The notes below the pieces were generated by a model, which was not told the DNA's origin, did not search any database, and saw nothing but the letters and a program-made list of their open reading frames with translations. Positions 6,290 through 14,794 of a stretch of 26,039 nucleotides of DNA are shown piece after piece (the first letter of the stretch is position 1; each line of letters starts with the position of its first letter). Made by a program: the position numbers and the translations under genes. The stretch is from an uncultured Pirellulaceae bacterium (lineage in GTDB: Bacteria > Planctomycetota > Planctomycetia > Pirellulales > Pirellulaceae). The stretch lies in NCBI GenBank assembly GCA_934278005.1, contig CAKQWG010000022.1, positions 1 through 26,039 of the forward strand, written 5' to 3'.

Positions 6290-8506
6290 ATGATTGTCGC
6301 CGTAGCTGGATTTGCCAGCGGCTGGATGTTGCTGTGGGGATTGGCGGCTGCCATTCCCATCCTGCTGCACTACCTCTACCGCCGCCGACAGACGCTAGTT
6401 CGCTGGGGCGCGATGAAGTTGCTCTTGCAAGTCATCGAGCGCGAGGCCAAGCGCGTTCGCTTTGAACAGTTGCTACTGCTCGTCGTTCGCACGCTAGTGC
6501 TGATCGCTCTGGCCGTCGCACTAGCCCGCCCGTTCTGGACCGCCGATGATGCGGCCTCTGCAGTGGATCCTAGCCAACCCCCGACGAACTGGATCTTGGC
6601 TGTCGATGTCTCTTACTCGATGGGCTATCGCGTAGACAACGAAACACGACTGCAAGCGGCGCAGCGACGAGCCGTGGAAGTCATTCAAGCGGCCGGGTCA
6701 AGCGATCCCATCGCGCTGATCGCGCTGGGACAACCCGCTCAGGCCATCGTCGCGACTGCCTCCTACGATCACGCGGCAGTGATCGCCGAAGTCGAGCGAC
6801 TGGCGATCAACGACGCTGGATCCGATGTCAGCGGCGGTTTGCAATTGATCGAAGATACAGTGCAGCGCATCCAACGCGATGCACGCCAGAGCGGCCGAGT
6901 GCGTGTGCTGCTGCTTAGCGACTTTGGTGCCGATCATTGGCAGCCAGCTATCGATGGTCCGCTGGCTAAACGCCTGCGCAAACTGGGAGAGAAAATCCCT
7001 ATCGAATATGAATCCTTGGCCGACACCGAGACCAAAAACTGGGCGGTTACCGCCGTGCAGCCGACCAGCAGCCGCGCTTTAGCCGGCCAAGCAGTCGAGG
7101 TTGACGTCAGCGTGGCCAATTACAGTGACGCCAACGCAGAAGACCTGCGAGTGCAGTTGACCATCGATGACCATTCAGTAGCCTCCCAGCTTGTTGACGT
7201 CGCGGCACAAGGCGCGCAGACCGTGCGATTTAGTGTGACTCCCTCGACGCTAGGACTGAGCGTGCTCGCCGCGTCGATTCCCAACGATCCATTGCAGGTG
7301 GACAACCGACGCCTACAAATTATCGAAGTTCGCGAAGACTATGACGTGCTGTTCGTCGAACAACAGAGCGGTGACGCGCGTATCTTACAACTCGGCTTGC
7401 GACCGGACTCAAAGACGATAGCCACCAGCGCCGCCGATAGCGCGCACGCACGCCGGTCAGCCACTGTGCCTGTCTTGGAGCTTGCGACCCTCGAACTGGC
7501 CGACTGGCAAGTCATCGTGTTGTGCGATCTGGTCCAACTGCGCAGCGCGGACTTTTTGCGACTCGACCGCTTCGTGCGCCAGGGCGGATCGCTGATCTGC
7601 CTGTGGGGACCTCGCACTACCGCAGCAGCCTGGAATACTCAGCCTCAGATACCCGAACTGTTGGGCTTCCGCCTGCTGGAGCCGTCTGCAGAGGAGACTT
7701 GGCAGATCGATCCGCTTGATTACCGCAGCCCGTTGGTCGAGCCGTTTGTCGGCTTTCCCGATGCTGGTCTACTGACCACTCCGATCTTTCGCTATTGGAA
7801 GATCGATCCGCTGGCGTCGCAGAAGTCAGCGGCCAGCACCGCGACAGACAATGCTTGGCAAGTCGATTTGGCGACCACCACCGGCGACCCGCTCGTCGTG
7901 CGGCATAGAGTGGGAGCGGGCATGGTGACGAGCTTGCTATCCGCGCCACAGACCGGTTCTAGCGAGGCGGATGCTTGGAACGCTATGGCGGCCTGGCCCA
8001 GCTTTGTGCCCTTAATACAGCGCTTGGTGCAAACCGCAATGGAGCCAAGCGTAGCAAACCATAGCGTACTGGCTGGACAGCCGCTGGTCGGACGCCAACG
8101 ATTGGCGCAAACATCCATTTCTGGGCCACACACAGTTACCATCACTAAGCCAGATGGCAGCGATGTCCAGTTGGCGGTCGAGGACGCTCGGGCGGATGCG
8201 GCAGTCCCCTGGACATTTACACAAACCCGGCAAAGTGGTTTGTACTGGGCCAGGTATGACACCGCTAGCCAAGCGCAGCCGTTCGTGGTCAACGTGGATG
8301 GCTCTGAGAGTCCTTTGCAAACGGTCCGCGTGGACCAACTGCCACGTTCGACTGCCACGCTTCCGGTAACCAGCGCCGTCCCACAAACTGGCTCACAAAT
8401 CGCGCAGACCAGCCCATGGATGTCCCGTAGCTGTCTGATCGTGTTGGGATTGTTGCTACTGATCGAATCTTGGTTGGCCTGGGCCTTTGGGAGGCGCAGC
8501 GGATGA
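6290..8506 (+). CDS. BatA-like membrane protein with vWA domain
   Basis: The N-terminus is the BatA (aerotolerance regulator N-terminal) type: a first hydrophobic helix (about 6-28), the HYLYRRRQ turn, then a second helix (about 58-80). A vWA domain follows with MIDAS AVDVSYSMG (104-112). After it come a beta-rich segment (about 240-345) resembling a CARDB/Ig-like fold and a Rossmann-like region (about 350-500) similar to glutamine-amidotransferase-like domains but without a visible catalytic Cys. A final hydrophobic helix lies at about 712-733 with a short RRSG tail. Most of the protein is therefore probably held outside the cytoplasm by terminal anchors. At 738 residues it is more than twice the length of classical Bacteroides BatA. 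It starts 3 bases after the DUF58 stop and ends in an ATGA overlap with the next gene. The function is inferred from the MoxR context. Confidence 0.88.
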   Translation: MIVAVAGFASGWMLLWGLAAAIPILLHYLYRRRQTLVRWGAMKLLLQVIEREAKRVRFEQLLLLVVRTLVLIALAVALARPFWTADDAASAVDPSQPPTNWILAVDVSYSMGYRVDNETRLQAAQRRAVEVIQAAGSSDPIALIALGQPAQAIVATASYDHAAVIAEVERLAINDAGSDVSGGLQLIEDTVQRIQRDARQSGRVRVLLLSDFGADHWQPAIDGPLAKRLRKLGEKIPIEYESLADTETKNWAVTAVQPTSSRALAGQAVEVDVSVANYSDANAEDLRVQLTIDDHSVASQLVDVAAQGAQTVRFSVTPSTLGLSVLAASIPNDPLQVDNRRLQIIEVREDYDVLFVEQQSGDARILQLGLRPDSKTIATSAADSAHARRSATVPVLELATLELADWQVIVLCDLVQLRSADFLRLDRFVRQGGSLICLWGPRTTAAAWNTQPQIPELLGFRLLEPSAEETWQIDPLDYRSPLVEPFVGFPDAGLLTTPIFRYWKIDPLASQKSAASTATDNAWQVDLATTTGDPLVVRHRVGAGMVTSLLSAPQTGSSEADAWNAMAAWPSFVPLIQRLVQTAMEPSVANHSVLAGQPLVGRQRLAQTSISGPHTVTITKPDGSDVQLAVEDARADAAVPWTFTQTRQSGLYWARYDTASQAQPFVVNVDGSESPLQTVRVDQLPRSTATLPVTSAVPQTGSQIAQTSPWMSRSCLIVLGLLLLIESWLAWAFGRRSG
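8489..8494 (+). promoter_or_regulatory. Ribosome binding site that decides the start of the second vWA protein
   Basis: GGGAGG lies 8 bases before the ATG at 8503, inside the last codons of the BatA-like gene. The open frame runs back to a TTG at 8470, but this strong site and the ATGA stop/start overlap favour 8503. Confidence 0.6.
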
Positions 8507-10866
8507 CCGAATCGCAAGCAACAGCCAACCCCGCTGACCACACGACCGTGGAATCGATCTTGCACATCGCCTGGCGGATTCCTCTGTGGTTGGTTGTCGT
8601 ACTGACGCTCGCAATAGCAGCCATGACACTGTGGCTCTACCTTTCCGAACGTGGACAAGCCGCACGTGGTGTGCGCTACCTTTTGACGACCCTTCGCTTC
8701 AGCCTATTGATGCTCGTGCTATGGATGCTGACCGGTTGGGGCTGGTTGCGTTTCCAGAGCGAGCAGCCCGAGTTAATCATCGTGCTGGATCGCTCGGCCA
8801 GTATGGATACTCGCGACGCAGTGCCTAGCGATGCCGACGACAGCGAGTCGAAGGCCGGTCAGGGAGCAAACGCGCGCTGGGCCAGCGCCGCGCAGTTGTT
8901 CGACTCGCTCAGCCAGCGACAGCGCGAGCGTCTGCAGCAGCAGTACCAATTGCGATGGTTCTCTGTGGCGGAGTCGCTTGAGCCATTGCCCATCGACCCG
9001 GAGAGCGATTGGCCAGCGCTGGCTGATGTGTCCGCCAACGGCACCAGCAGCCGACTGGGAGACGCTCTGGTGCGGGTCATCCAGCGGCAGTCCGGTAAAG
9101 GCACGGCTGCCATCATCTTCGCTAGCGATGGCATCAACACCACTGGCTCTGAACTCAGCGAAGCGGCCAAAGCGGCGCGGCGAGCTGCAATTCCGATCGT
9201 CACCGTCGCTCTCGGAAAGCAATCCGCGCTGCCCGATGTGCGGTTGGCCGACCTGCTCATCGAGCGCGATGTCTACTTGGGGGATCAGGTTACTGCAGAA
9301 GTTTCCGTCATCGCTAGCGATGTTCCCAATGCGCAAACACGCGTCGTGCTGCGCGATCAGTCTACCGGAAAGGTTCTTGATGAAACACAAGTTTCGATTG
9401 CAGGAGATCAACGACAGGCCACCGCACGCCTGAGCTTTGTGCCGCAGCGCGCGGGCGAGATATCCCTGCGCATCGAGGCGGACGCCGTTGCGGGGGAACA
9501 GGAGCTGGACAATAACTTTGTCGACGAAACGGTGCGCGTCCAAGATAAATTGATACGAGTGCTGCTGCTGAGCGACTCGCCCAATTACGAGTATCGCTTT
9601 CTAAAAAGTTTTTTAGAACGCGCTACGCAGCACGATGTGTCAAATACCGCTAGCTTCGAACTGCTGACCGTTCTGCAGGATGCTGAGCCGCTGTATGTCG
9701 AACAAGATAAATCAGCTCTGCGGTTGGTTCCCACCCAGCCCGAACAGATCAACCAGATCGATGTTTTTGTCTTGATCGATTTTGATCCGCAGTTGCTCAG
9801 CCAAATTTCGCAGCAGGCGATCGTCGACGCAGTCATGCAGCGTGGCGCGGGTTGCATATTCGTCACAGGGCATGGTAGCATCGCTAGGCGCTTGGAGGGC
9901 TGGCCACTGGCTAAGCTGTTGCCCGTGGAAAGCGGCGCGGCACGGGCCGCGACGGCCACCGCGCTGGCCCCGCATGGACCGCTGTTTTGGCAGCCGACAG
10001 CACTGGGACGCAACGCGCTGCCCATGCAATTGACCTCTTCACTAGCGCAGTCACTGACACTCTGGCAGCGACTTCCCTACTTTTCCAGCTTGGCGAATGT
10101 CGAGAAGGCCAAGGAGGGGGCGCAGGTGTTGGCCCAAGCCACCGATCGACAAACCGACCTGGACAGCCCCCTGCTGATCACCCAGTTTGCCGGGGCTGGG
10201 CGCAGCGCTCTACAAGCCACCGATGAGACCTATCGCTGGACGAGCTTCCTGGGCTCCGACCTGTACTACCAACGCTATTGGGGTCAGATGCTGCGCTGGC
10301 TGTGCCGCGGCAAACTTAACCACGACGCAGCCGCGGTCGAATTGTCCGTGGAGCCCAAGCAAACCGCCGTGGGCCAACCCGTCCGCTTTCAGGTCAGGCT
10401 GGGTGGCGAGCAGGCCGCCGATGCTCGCCAGCAAGAGGTCGAACTGGCCATTGAGGGAGGCGGCGGACGCGAGCGGACATTCAACTTGATGCGCGTAGCT
10501 CAATCGCCGCGAGACTACCAATTGATGGTCAGCGACCTGCCGCCGGGCAGCTATCGTGCGCGGCTAGTGCGTCCCATTGTAGATGCGCCTCCCAGCGAGG
10601 AATTTACGATTACCGCGCCGCCGGGTGAACAAGCCGTGTTGCGGACCAACGTCGATGGCATGAGAGAGTTGGCAGAGCAGTCGCGTGGTAGGGCTTATAC
10701 GCAGGCCGACGCAGCGCAGCTATTCGAAGAGCTGCCCGAGGGCAAACCTACGCGAGTCGGTGCACTCCCCTCGCAGCCCATCTGGAACGCTTGGTGGGTC
10801 GCCCTGCTATTTATCGGGCTGATCACTGCCGAGTGGATCGTCCGTCGCAGATCGCACATGCTGTAA
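8503..10866 (+). CDS. Large membrane protein with vWA domain and amidotransferase-like domain
   Basis: From the ATG at 8503 the protein has 787 residues. Two hydrophobic helices (about 26-46 and 61-82) precede a vWA domain with MIDAS VLDRSASMD (94-102). A beta-sandwich-like segment (about 240-345) leads into a Rossmann-like region (about 350-590) that begins IRVLLLSDSPNYEYRFL and includes VLIDFDP. This resembles the GATase1-like domains of planctomycete and proteobacterial vWA proteins, but the expected nucleophile Cys is not apparent. A last helix (about 764-783) ends in an RRRSHML tail. It is the final gene of the moxR operon and overlaps the preceding gene by ATGA. The same architecture as its neighbour suggests the two form a paired membrane complex handled by MoxR. 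That role is inferred. Confidence 0.85.
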   Translation: MTESQATANPADHTTVESILHIAWRIPLWLVVVLTLAIAAMTLWLYLSERGQAARGVRYLLTTLRFSLLMLVLWMLTGWGWLRFQSEQPELIIVLDRSASMDTRDAVPSDADDSESKAGQGANARWASAAQLFDSLSQRQRERLQQQYQLRWFSVAESLEPLPIDPESDWPALADVSANGTSSRLGDALVRVIQRQSGKGTAAIIFASDGINTTGSELSEAAKAARRAAIPIVTVALGKQSALPDVRLADLLIERDVYLGDQVTAEVSVIASDVPNAQTRVVLRDQSTGKVLDETQVSIAGDQRQATARLSFVPQRAGEISLRIEADAVAGEQELDNNFVDETVRVQDKLIRVLLLSDSPNYEYRFLKSFLERATQHDVSNTASFELLTVLQDAEPLYVEQDKSALRLVPTQPEQINQIDVFVLIDFDPQLLSQISQQAIVDAVMQRGAGCIFVTGHGSIARRLEGWPLAKLLPVESGAARAATATALAPHGPLFWQPTALGRNALPMQLTSSLAQSLTLWQRLPYFSSLANVEKAKEGAQVLAQATDRQTDLDSPLLITQFAGAGRSALQATDETYRWTSFLGSDLYYQRYWGQMLRWLCRGKLNHDAAAVELSVEPKQTAVGQPVRFQVRLGGEQAADARQQEVELAIEGGGGRERTFNLMRVAQSPRDYQLMVSDLPPGSYRARLVRPIVDAPPSEEFTITAPPGEQAVLRTNVDGMRELAEQSRGRAYTQADAAQLFEELPEGKPTRVGALPSQPIWNAWWVALLFIGLITAEWIVRRRSHML

Positions 10867-10906
10867 GCCCACATCCGCACCGATGTAGGCAGTAGCAGTA
10901 GGCAGT

Positions 10907-10927
10907 GTAGGTTCGTAACGAGCCTAC
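10907..10927. terminator. Hairpin between convergent vWA and desaturase genes
   Basis: GTAGGTTCG (10907-10915) pairs with CGAGCCTAC (10919-10927) across a TAA loop, nine pairs with one G-U. It overlaps the stop codon of the minus-strand desaturase and lies 41 bases after the plus-strand operon stop, so it may end transcripts from both sides. No T-run follows on either strand, so termination is uncertain. Confidence 0.4.
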
Positions 10928-12063
10928 GCTTGTGCGCGTTGGCGCAGCATCTTAACTGCCACCGACCACCAGCCGGGCTGCTCGAGCGAACGATAGGGGG
11001 ACTCAGCCGGCAGCGTTTGCATCAAATAGTTATGCGTGGCTGCCAGATTGTGATAGGGCAACGACGGAAATAGGTGGTGCAAGGCATGGTACTGGATGGC
11101 CATCGGAAACAAGAGCCATGTCAGTGGATCGCGGCCTACATAATTGCACGAATCCAGCACGTGATCGGCCACGCTCAGACGTTCACCCGTGCCTTCGAAG
11201 TGATGATCAGCCATCTGCCGCAGTTGGTTCAGGATCACGACCGCCGCTCCCAGCGAATATAGCTGGAACATCCGCGTCCAAGGAGTTAGCCCAATGAGCA
11301 CTGCCAGCGGGATGCACCACGCGCGGACGCTGCACAGTAACTCTAACGAGGCAAACATCACACGGTTGGTCCGCGCAAGCGGCCGCTCGTAACGCAAATT
11401 AAATGTAAAGGCCGAGAGATGACGCAAGACATATTCGCGCACACTTGGACGGATAAACGAGAGTGGAGCTAATAAAAAGCGCATAAAAACGATCAGCGGA
11501 AAGATGGCTACGACCAGCAGGTAGCAGGCCAGCTGAAGATAATTTCCACGCTGACAAACGTTGACCACATATTCGGGATCCTGGGGCGTGCCGTAGAGAC
11601 GCAGCGTATGGTGATCGCGATGGTGCGTGGTAAAGAAGGTAGATGGAGTGAGCGTAGGAACTCCGACCAAAATATTCCAAGCCACCTTGAAACTGCGCAG
11701 CTCGTGACCGCCCAGGTGCGCTACTTCATGGACCAGCGAGCCCACGCGGTAGAGCCAAAATACCGCACACAGAAAGCTGACCGCCTGCAAAAGCGAAAAG
11801 GCTGGCGCTGCCAAATAGATCGCGGCCGATGTATAGGCGACCGTCGCGCCGATAATCATATCGCGCCAATAGACCCACGGTCTGACGCGATGAAAATCCT
11901 GCGGCGCCTGCTTTAGGGCAACACGCACGGTATGGACCCAGTCGGGAGCCGAGGACGAAGGCGCTGCCGCGGCGGCGGACGTGGTTGCAGCGGGCGTAGT
12001 TATTGTAGACACAGCGGCCTTACTCGACAGAAGAGAGAGAGTAAACCATCGTTTGTGACGCAT
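10924..12063 (-). CDS. Membrane fatty-acid desaturase (di-iron)
   Basis: This integral inner-membrane desaturase inserts a double bond into an acyl chain using a di-iron centre. The three histidine boxes are present: HEVAHLGGH (112-120), HHRDHH (147-152) and HALHH (326-330). Hydrophobic segments lie at about 68-110, 165-195 and 245-285. Its length of 379 residues suits the family. The first 40 residues form a Thr/Ala/Ser-rich, probably disordered lead that is not conserved in such enzymes. Translation starts 13 bases after the stop of the FadJ-like gene, so it appears to be the last gene of that operon. The electron donor is not encoded nearby. Regiospecificity (delta-5, delta-6, delta-9 or other) cannot be read from the sequence. 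A carotenoid or sterol-type hydroxylase is less likely because of the spacing of the boxes. Confidence 0.87.
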   Translation of the reverse strand: MRHKRWFTLSLLSSKAAVSTITTPAATTSAAAAAPSSSAPDWVHTVRVALKQAPQDFHRVRPWVYWRDMIIGATVAYTSAAIYLAAPAFSLLQAVSFLCAVFWLYRVGSLVHEVAHLGGHELRSFKVAWNILVGVPTLTPSTFFTTHHRDHHTLRLYGTPQDPEYVVNVCQRGNYLQLACYLLVVAIFPLIVFMRFLLAPLSFIRPSVREYVLRHLSAFTFNLRYERPLARTNRVMFASLELLCSVRAWCIPLAVLIGLTPWTRMFQLYSLGAAVVILNQLRQMADHHFEGTGERLSVADHVLDSCNYVGRDPLTWLLFPMAIQYHALHHLFPSLPYHNLAATHNYLMQTLPAESPYRSLEQPGWWSVAVKMLRQRAQA

Positions 12064-12076
12064 CGAGTCGCATCTG

Positions 12077-14197
12077 TCAACGCTTTAGCTCGGCTAATTC
12101 AGCAAACTTACCATTGACCTTTGCTAGCTTTTGTAACAGCGGTGCGGGTTCCCACCATACGCCGTGAAGCTGATGGTAATGACACGTCCGTTGGTAAATT
12201 TCTGGCAAACCCACCGCATCGGCGTACATCATCGGCCCGCCGCGCCAGGCGGGAAAGCCGTAGCCGTAGACGTAGATAATGTCGATATCCACCGCACGCA
12301 GTGCGATACCCTCCTCTAAAATCCGTGCCCCCTCGTTGATCAGCGCATATAAAGTCCGCTCCAAGATCTCAGTATCGGACACTTGCCGGCGTTGAATGCC
12401 CGCCGCTTGCGAAGTCGTTTCGATGAGCGCCTGCACGCTGGAGTCGGGCACAGCTTGCCTGCCTTTATAGCGATACCAACCCGCCGCGGTCTTCTGGCCA
12501 TAGCGGTTCATTTCATAGAGTTGGCTGGCTACCAGTGGCTCGCGCAGCCCCGGCGGCAGCGCATGCTTGCGTTCCTGGTCGATGCGCCAGCCGACATCGA
12601 TGCCCGCCAGATCCATGACTGCATGTGGTCCCATGGCCATACCGAAGTCGGTCAACACGCGATCGACCTGCTCGACGCTCGCCCCCTCTTCTAACAAAAA
12701 CTGCGCTTCGCGTTGGTATGGCCAGAACATGCGGTTACCGACAAACCCAAAGCAATTGCCCACCAGCACGCCAACTTTCTTGAGACGCTTTGCCAGGTTC
12801 AGAGAAGTCGCGATAACTTCGTCGCTGGTCGCGCTTCCCCGAACGACTTCCAACAGACGCATAACGTTGGCCGGGCTAAAAAAATGATGCCCTACGACGC
12901 GCTCTGGACGCTGCGTCGCAGCGGCTATTTGGTCGATATCCAGCGTCGATGTATTGCTGGCCAAAATCGCAGTGGGTTTAGCGATGCGGTCCAGCTCCGC
13001 AAATACGGTTTGCTTAAGCTCCAATGACTCAAACACCGCTTCGACGATTACATCCGCTTGTGATAGGTCCTGATAATCAAGCGTAGGCGTGAGTTGTGCA
13101 AGCCACGCGTCGGCTTCGGTCTGACTGATCCGGCCGCGTTCCACTGATCCGGCGACCTGTTTGCCAATTGAGTCGACCCCACGCTGCAGTTGCTGAGCCT
13201 CGACTTCCTTGAGCACGACTGGGATTCCAGCCGCCAGATAGGTCAGCGCAATGCCGCAGCCCATGGTACCCGCCCCGACGACCGCGGCAGATCGCACCGG
13301 GTGGCGTAGTGTGTCCGCGGCGAGGCCTGGGATCTTTGCTACGGCTCGCTCGCCTAGAAAGACGTGCACCAGCGCTCGCGACTGATCGCCCATCAACAAC
13401 TCTTTAAAGATCTCAGCCTCGCGCGCGATAGCGTCGTCAAACGGCATACTGTCTGCCAAGGCCACGGCCTCAATAGCTTTGAGAGGTGCCAGCTGGCCGC
13501 GCGCCTTTTGCTCGATTCGCTGGGCGATTTCCTCTATCGCAAGTTGACTTTCGGCACTCGCTCCCAGCCGTTGACTCATGTTCCGCGTCTTGCGTATGGG
13601 CTCGGGGCCAACCGACATTTCTCGCGCGAAATCCACCGCTGATGTCAGTAGATCCCCCTTGCTGATGCGGTCGATAATGCCGGCTTCAAGCGCCTCGCTG
13701 GCGCTGCACAGGCGGCCCGTAGCGCACAGCTCGGCCGCTTTGGCGATACCGCACAGTCGCGGCAGCCGCTGCGTGCCCATAGCGCCCGGGATTAAGCCCA
13801 GCTTGACTTCCGGCAGCCCCAACTGCGTGCGATTGTCGGCAATGCGATAATGGCAACCAAGGGCCAATTCGACAGCGCCACCCAAAGCCGTACCGTGCAA
13901 GGCTGCGACCACGGTTTTGGTAGAATCCTCGGCCGCAAAAATCAATCGGTGTAGTCCGTCGTCGATCGGCTTCTCACCCGACGCGTATTTGACGAACTCT
14001 TGGATATCAGCCCCGGCAGAGAAGGTGTTGCCAGCCCCACATAGCACGATGGCCTGCGCGGATGCATCCCGCTGCGCCTGGGAGAAACAGTCCAGCAGCG
14101 TCTGTATGACCTGCGGGTTGAACGCGTTGACTGGCGGATTGTCGACGGTGATTACAGCCACATCGGAGTGCAGCTGATAAGTCACAAGTGCGGACAT
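12077..14197 (-). CDS. fadJ: Fused enoyl-CoA hydratase / 3-hydroxyacyl-CoA dehydrogenase (FadJ/FadB alpha-subunit type)
   Basis: This cytosolic bifunctional beta-oxidation enzyme hydrates trans-2-enoyl-CoA and oxidises the L-3-hydroxyacyl-CoA with NAD+. The crotonase half has the oxyanion segment AGADIQEF (61-68), GGAVELALG (106-114) with E110, and LPEVKLGLIPG (128-138) with E130, the two catalytic glutamates. The dehydrogenase half has the NAD loop VGAGTMGCG (307-315), the catalytic-His segment VVGHHFFSP (434-442) and E450. Two C-terminal helical 3HCDH domains end with YGFPAWRGGPM. The open frame reaches an ATG at 14263, inside the thioesterase gene, but the crotonase domain begins at the ATG at 14197, giving 706 residues, the normal size. 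It lies 29 bases after the thioesterase and 13 before the desaturase. It could be named fadB or fadJ; fadJ is chosen loosely. Confidence 0.92.
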   Translation of the reverse strand: MSALVTYQLHSDVAVITVDNPPVNAFNPQVIQTLLDCFSQAQRDASAQAIVLCGAGNTFSAGADIQEFVKYASGEKPIDDGLHRLIFAAEDSTKTVVAALHGTALGGAVELALGCHYRIADNRTQLGLPEVKLGLIPGAMGTQRLPRLCGIAKAAELCATGRLCSASEALEAGIIDRISKGDLLTSAVDFAREMSVGPEPIRKTRNMSQRLGASAESQLAIEEIAQRIEQKARGQLAPLKAIEAVALADSMPFDDAIAREAEIFKELLMGDQSRALVHVFLGERAVAKIPGLAADTLRHPVRSAAVVGAGTMGCGIALTYLAAGIPVVLKEVEAQQLQRGVDSIGKQVAGSVERGRISQTEADAWLAQLTPTLDYQDLSQADVIVEAVFESLELKQTVFAELDRIAKPTAILASNTSTLDIDQIAAATQRPERVVGHHFFSPANVMRLLEVVRGSATSDEVIATSLNLAKRLKKVGVLVGNCFGFVGNRMFWPYQREAQFLLEEGASVEQVDRVLTDFGMAMGPHAVMDLAGIDVGWRIDQERKHALPPGLREPLVASQLYEMNRYGQKTAAGWYRYKGRQAVPDSSVQALIETTSQAAGIQRRQVSDTEILERTLYALINEGARILEEGIALRAVDIDIIYVYGYGFPAWRGGPMMYADAVGLPEIYQRTCHYHQLHGVWWEPAPLLQKLAKVNGKFAELAELKR

Positions 14198-14226
14198 AGT
14201 AAGAGGTTTTCCAGAGAGAAAGTGAA

Positions 14227-14724
14227 TTATGGGCTCATGATACCACACAGCGGTGGTGACCAAGGCAGCTGTTCGTGTTCGGCAACAAGCTCGTCGATTC
14301 GCGCGGCGATTTGCGGAGGAAAAGGAGCCATCCGCCGCGCGCGCATATCGATAAAGGCCCCAACGGCTTCGAACGTCGCAGCCACGTCCTGCTTGTGTTC
14401 ATTGAGCATCACATGCAGCACTTGGTAGCGCTTGGACGTGCGAGAGATCATACGCGTATGCACGGAAATTTTTTGCCCCGCGCGAACTTCGGACAGATAG
14501 CGAATGTGGCACTCCAGGGCAAACGAGCCGCCATGCTGCTGCTGGACGTGCTCGGGTGTTAGGCCAATCATTTGCAACATACCGCCCATGGCTACGCTAA
14601 ACAGGTGTGTGTACCACATCACGTTCATGTGGCCCATATCGTCTAAATAGTCGACCGGAATTTGCGCTGTATGGGTCATCGGCAATCGCTGGACATGCGC
14701 GAGATCGAGACGAATTTTAGCCAT
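14227..14724 (-). CDS. 4HBT-type acyl-CoA thioesterase (hotdog fold)
   Basis: This small hotdog-fold thioesterase probably hydrolyses an acyl-CoA to free acid and CoA in the cytosol. The family signature lies at residues 25-38, VDYLDDMGHMNVMWY, where D28 fits the catalytic acid three positions before the GHMN turn. The following helix and strands (to about residue 135) match the 4-hydroxybenzoyl-CoA thioesterase/YbgC group, and 165 residues is typical. The ATG at 14724 lacks an obvious ribosome site. It sits between thiolase (70 bases upstream) and the FadJ-like gene (29 bases downstream), so it is likely co-transcribed. It may release free fatty acids or clear stalled intermediates. Carnitine-dehydrogenase-associated thioesterases have a similar motif, so that subgroup is an alternative. 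Confidence 0.85.
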   Translation of the reverse strand: MAKIRLDLAHVQRLPMTHTAQIPVDYLDDMGHMNVMWYTHLFSVAMGGMLQMIGLTPEHVQQQHGGSFALECHIRYLSEVRAGQKISVHTRMISRTSKRYQVLHVMLNEHKQDVAATFEAVGAFIDMRARRMAPFPPQIAARIDELVAEHEQLPWSPPLCGIMSP

Positions 14725-14794
14725 GTTTATGTCATGTATGAGAGAGAAGAAAAAGCAAGACTACCCCAGCGCAGTGAGCTGTTGCGACTAAACG

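Noticed and set aside
7792..8658. 288-codon minus-strand open frame across the junction of the two vWA genes
   Set aside because: Antisense to two supported genes; it is Cys- and Ser-rich with no motif.
8773..9543. 256-codon minus-strand open frame within the second vWA gene
   Set aside because: It is antisense to the MIDAS-containing vWA domain and has no protein-family signature.
14198..14263. Longer start of the FadJ-like gene overlapping the thioesterase
   Set aside because: The additional 22 residues precede the crotonase fold and overlap the thioesterase 3-prime end; the inner ATG gives the usual start.
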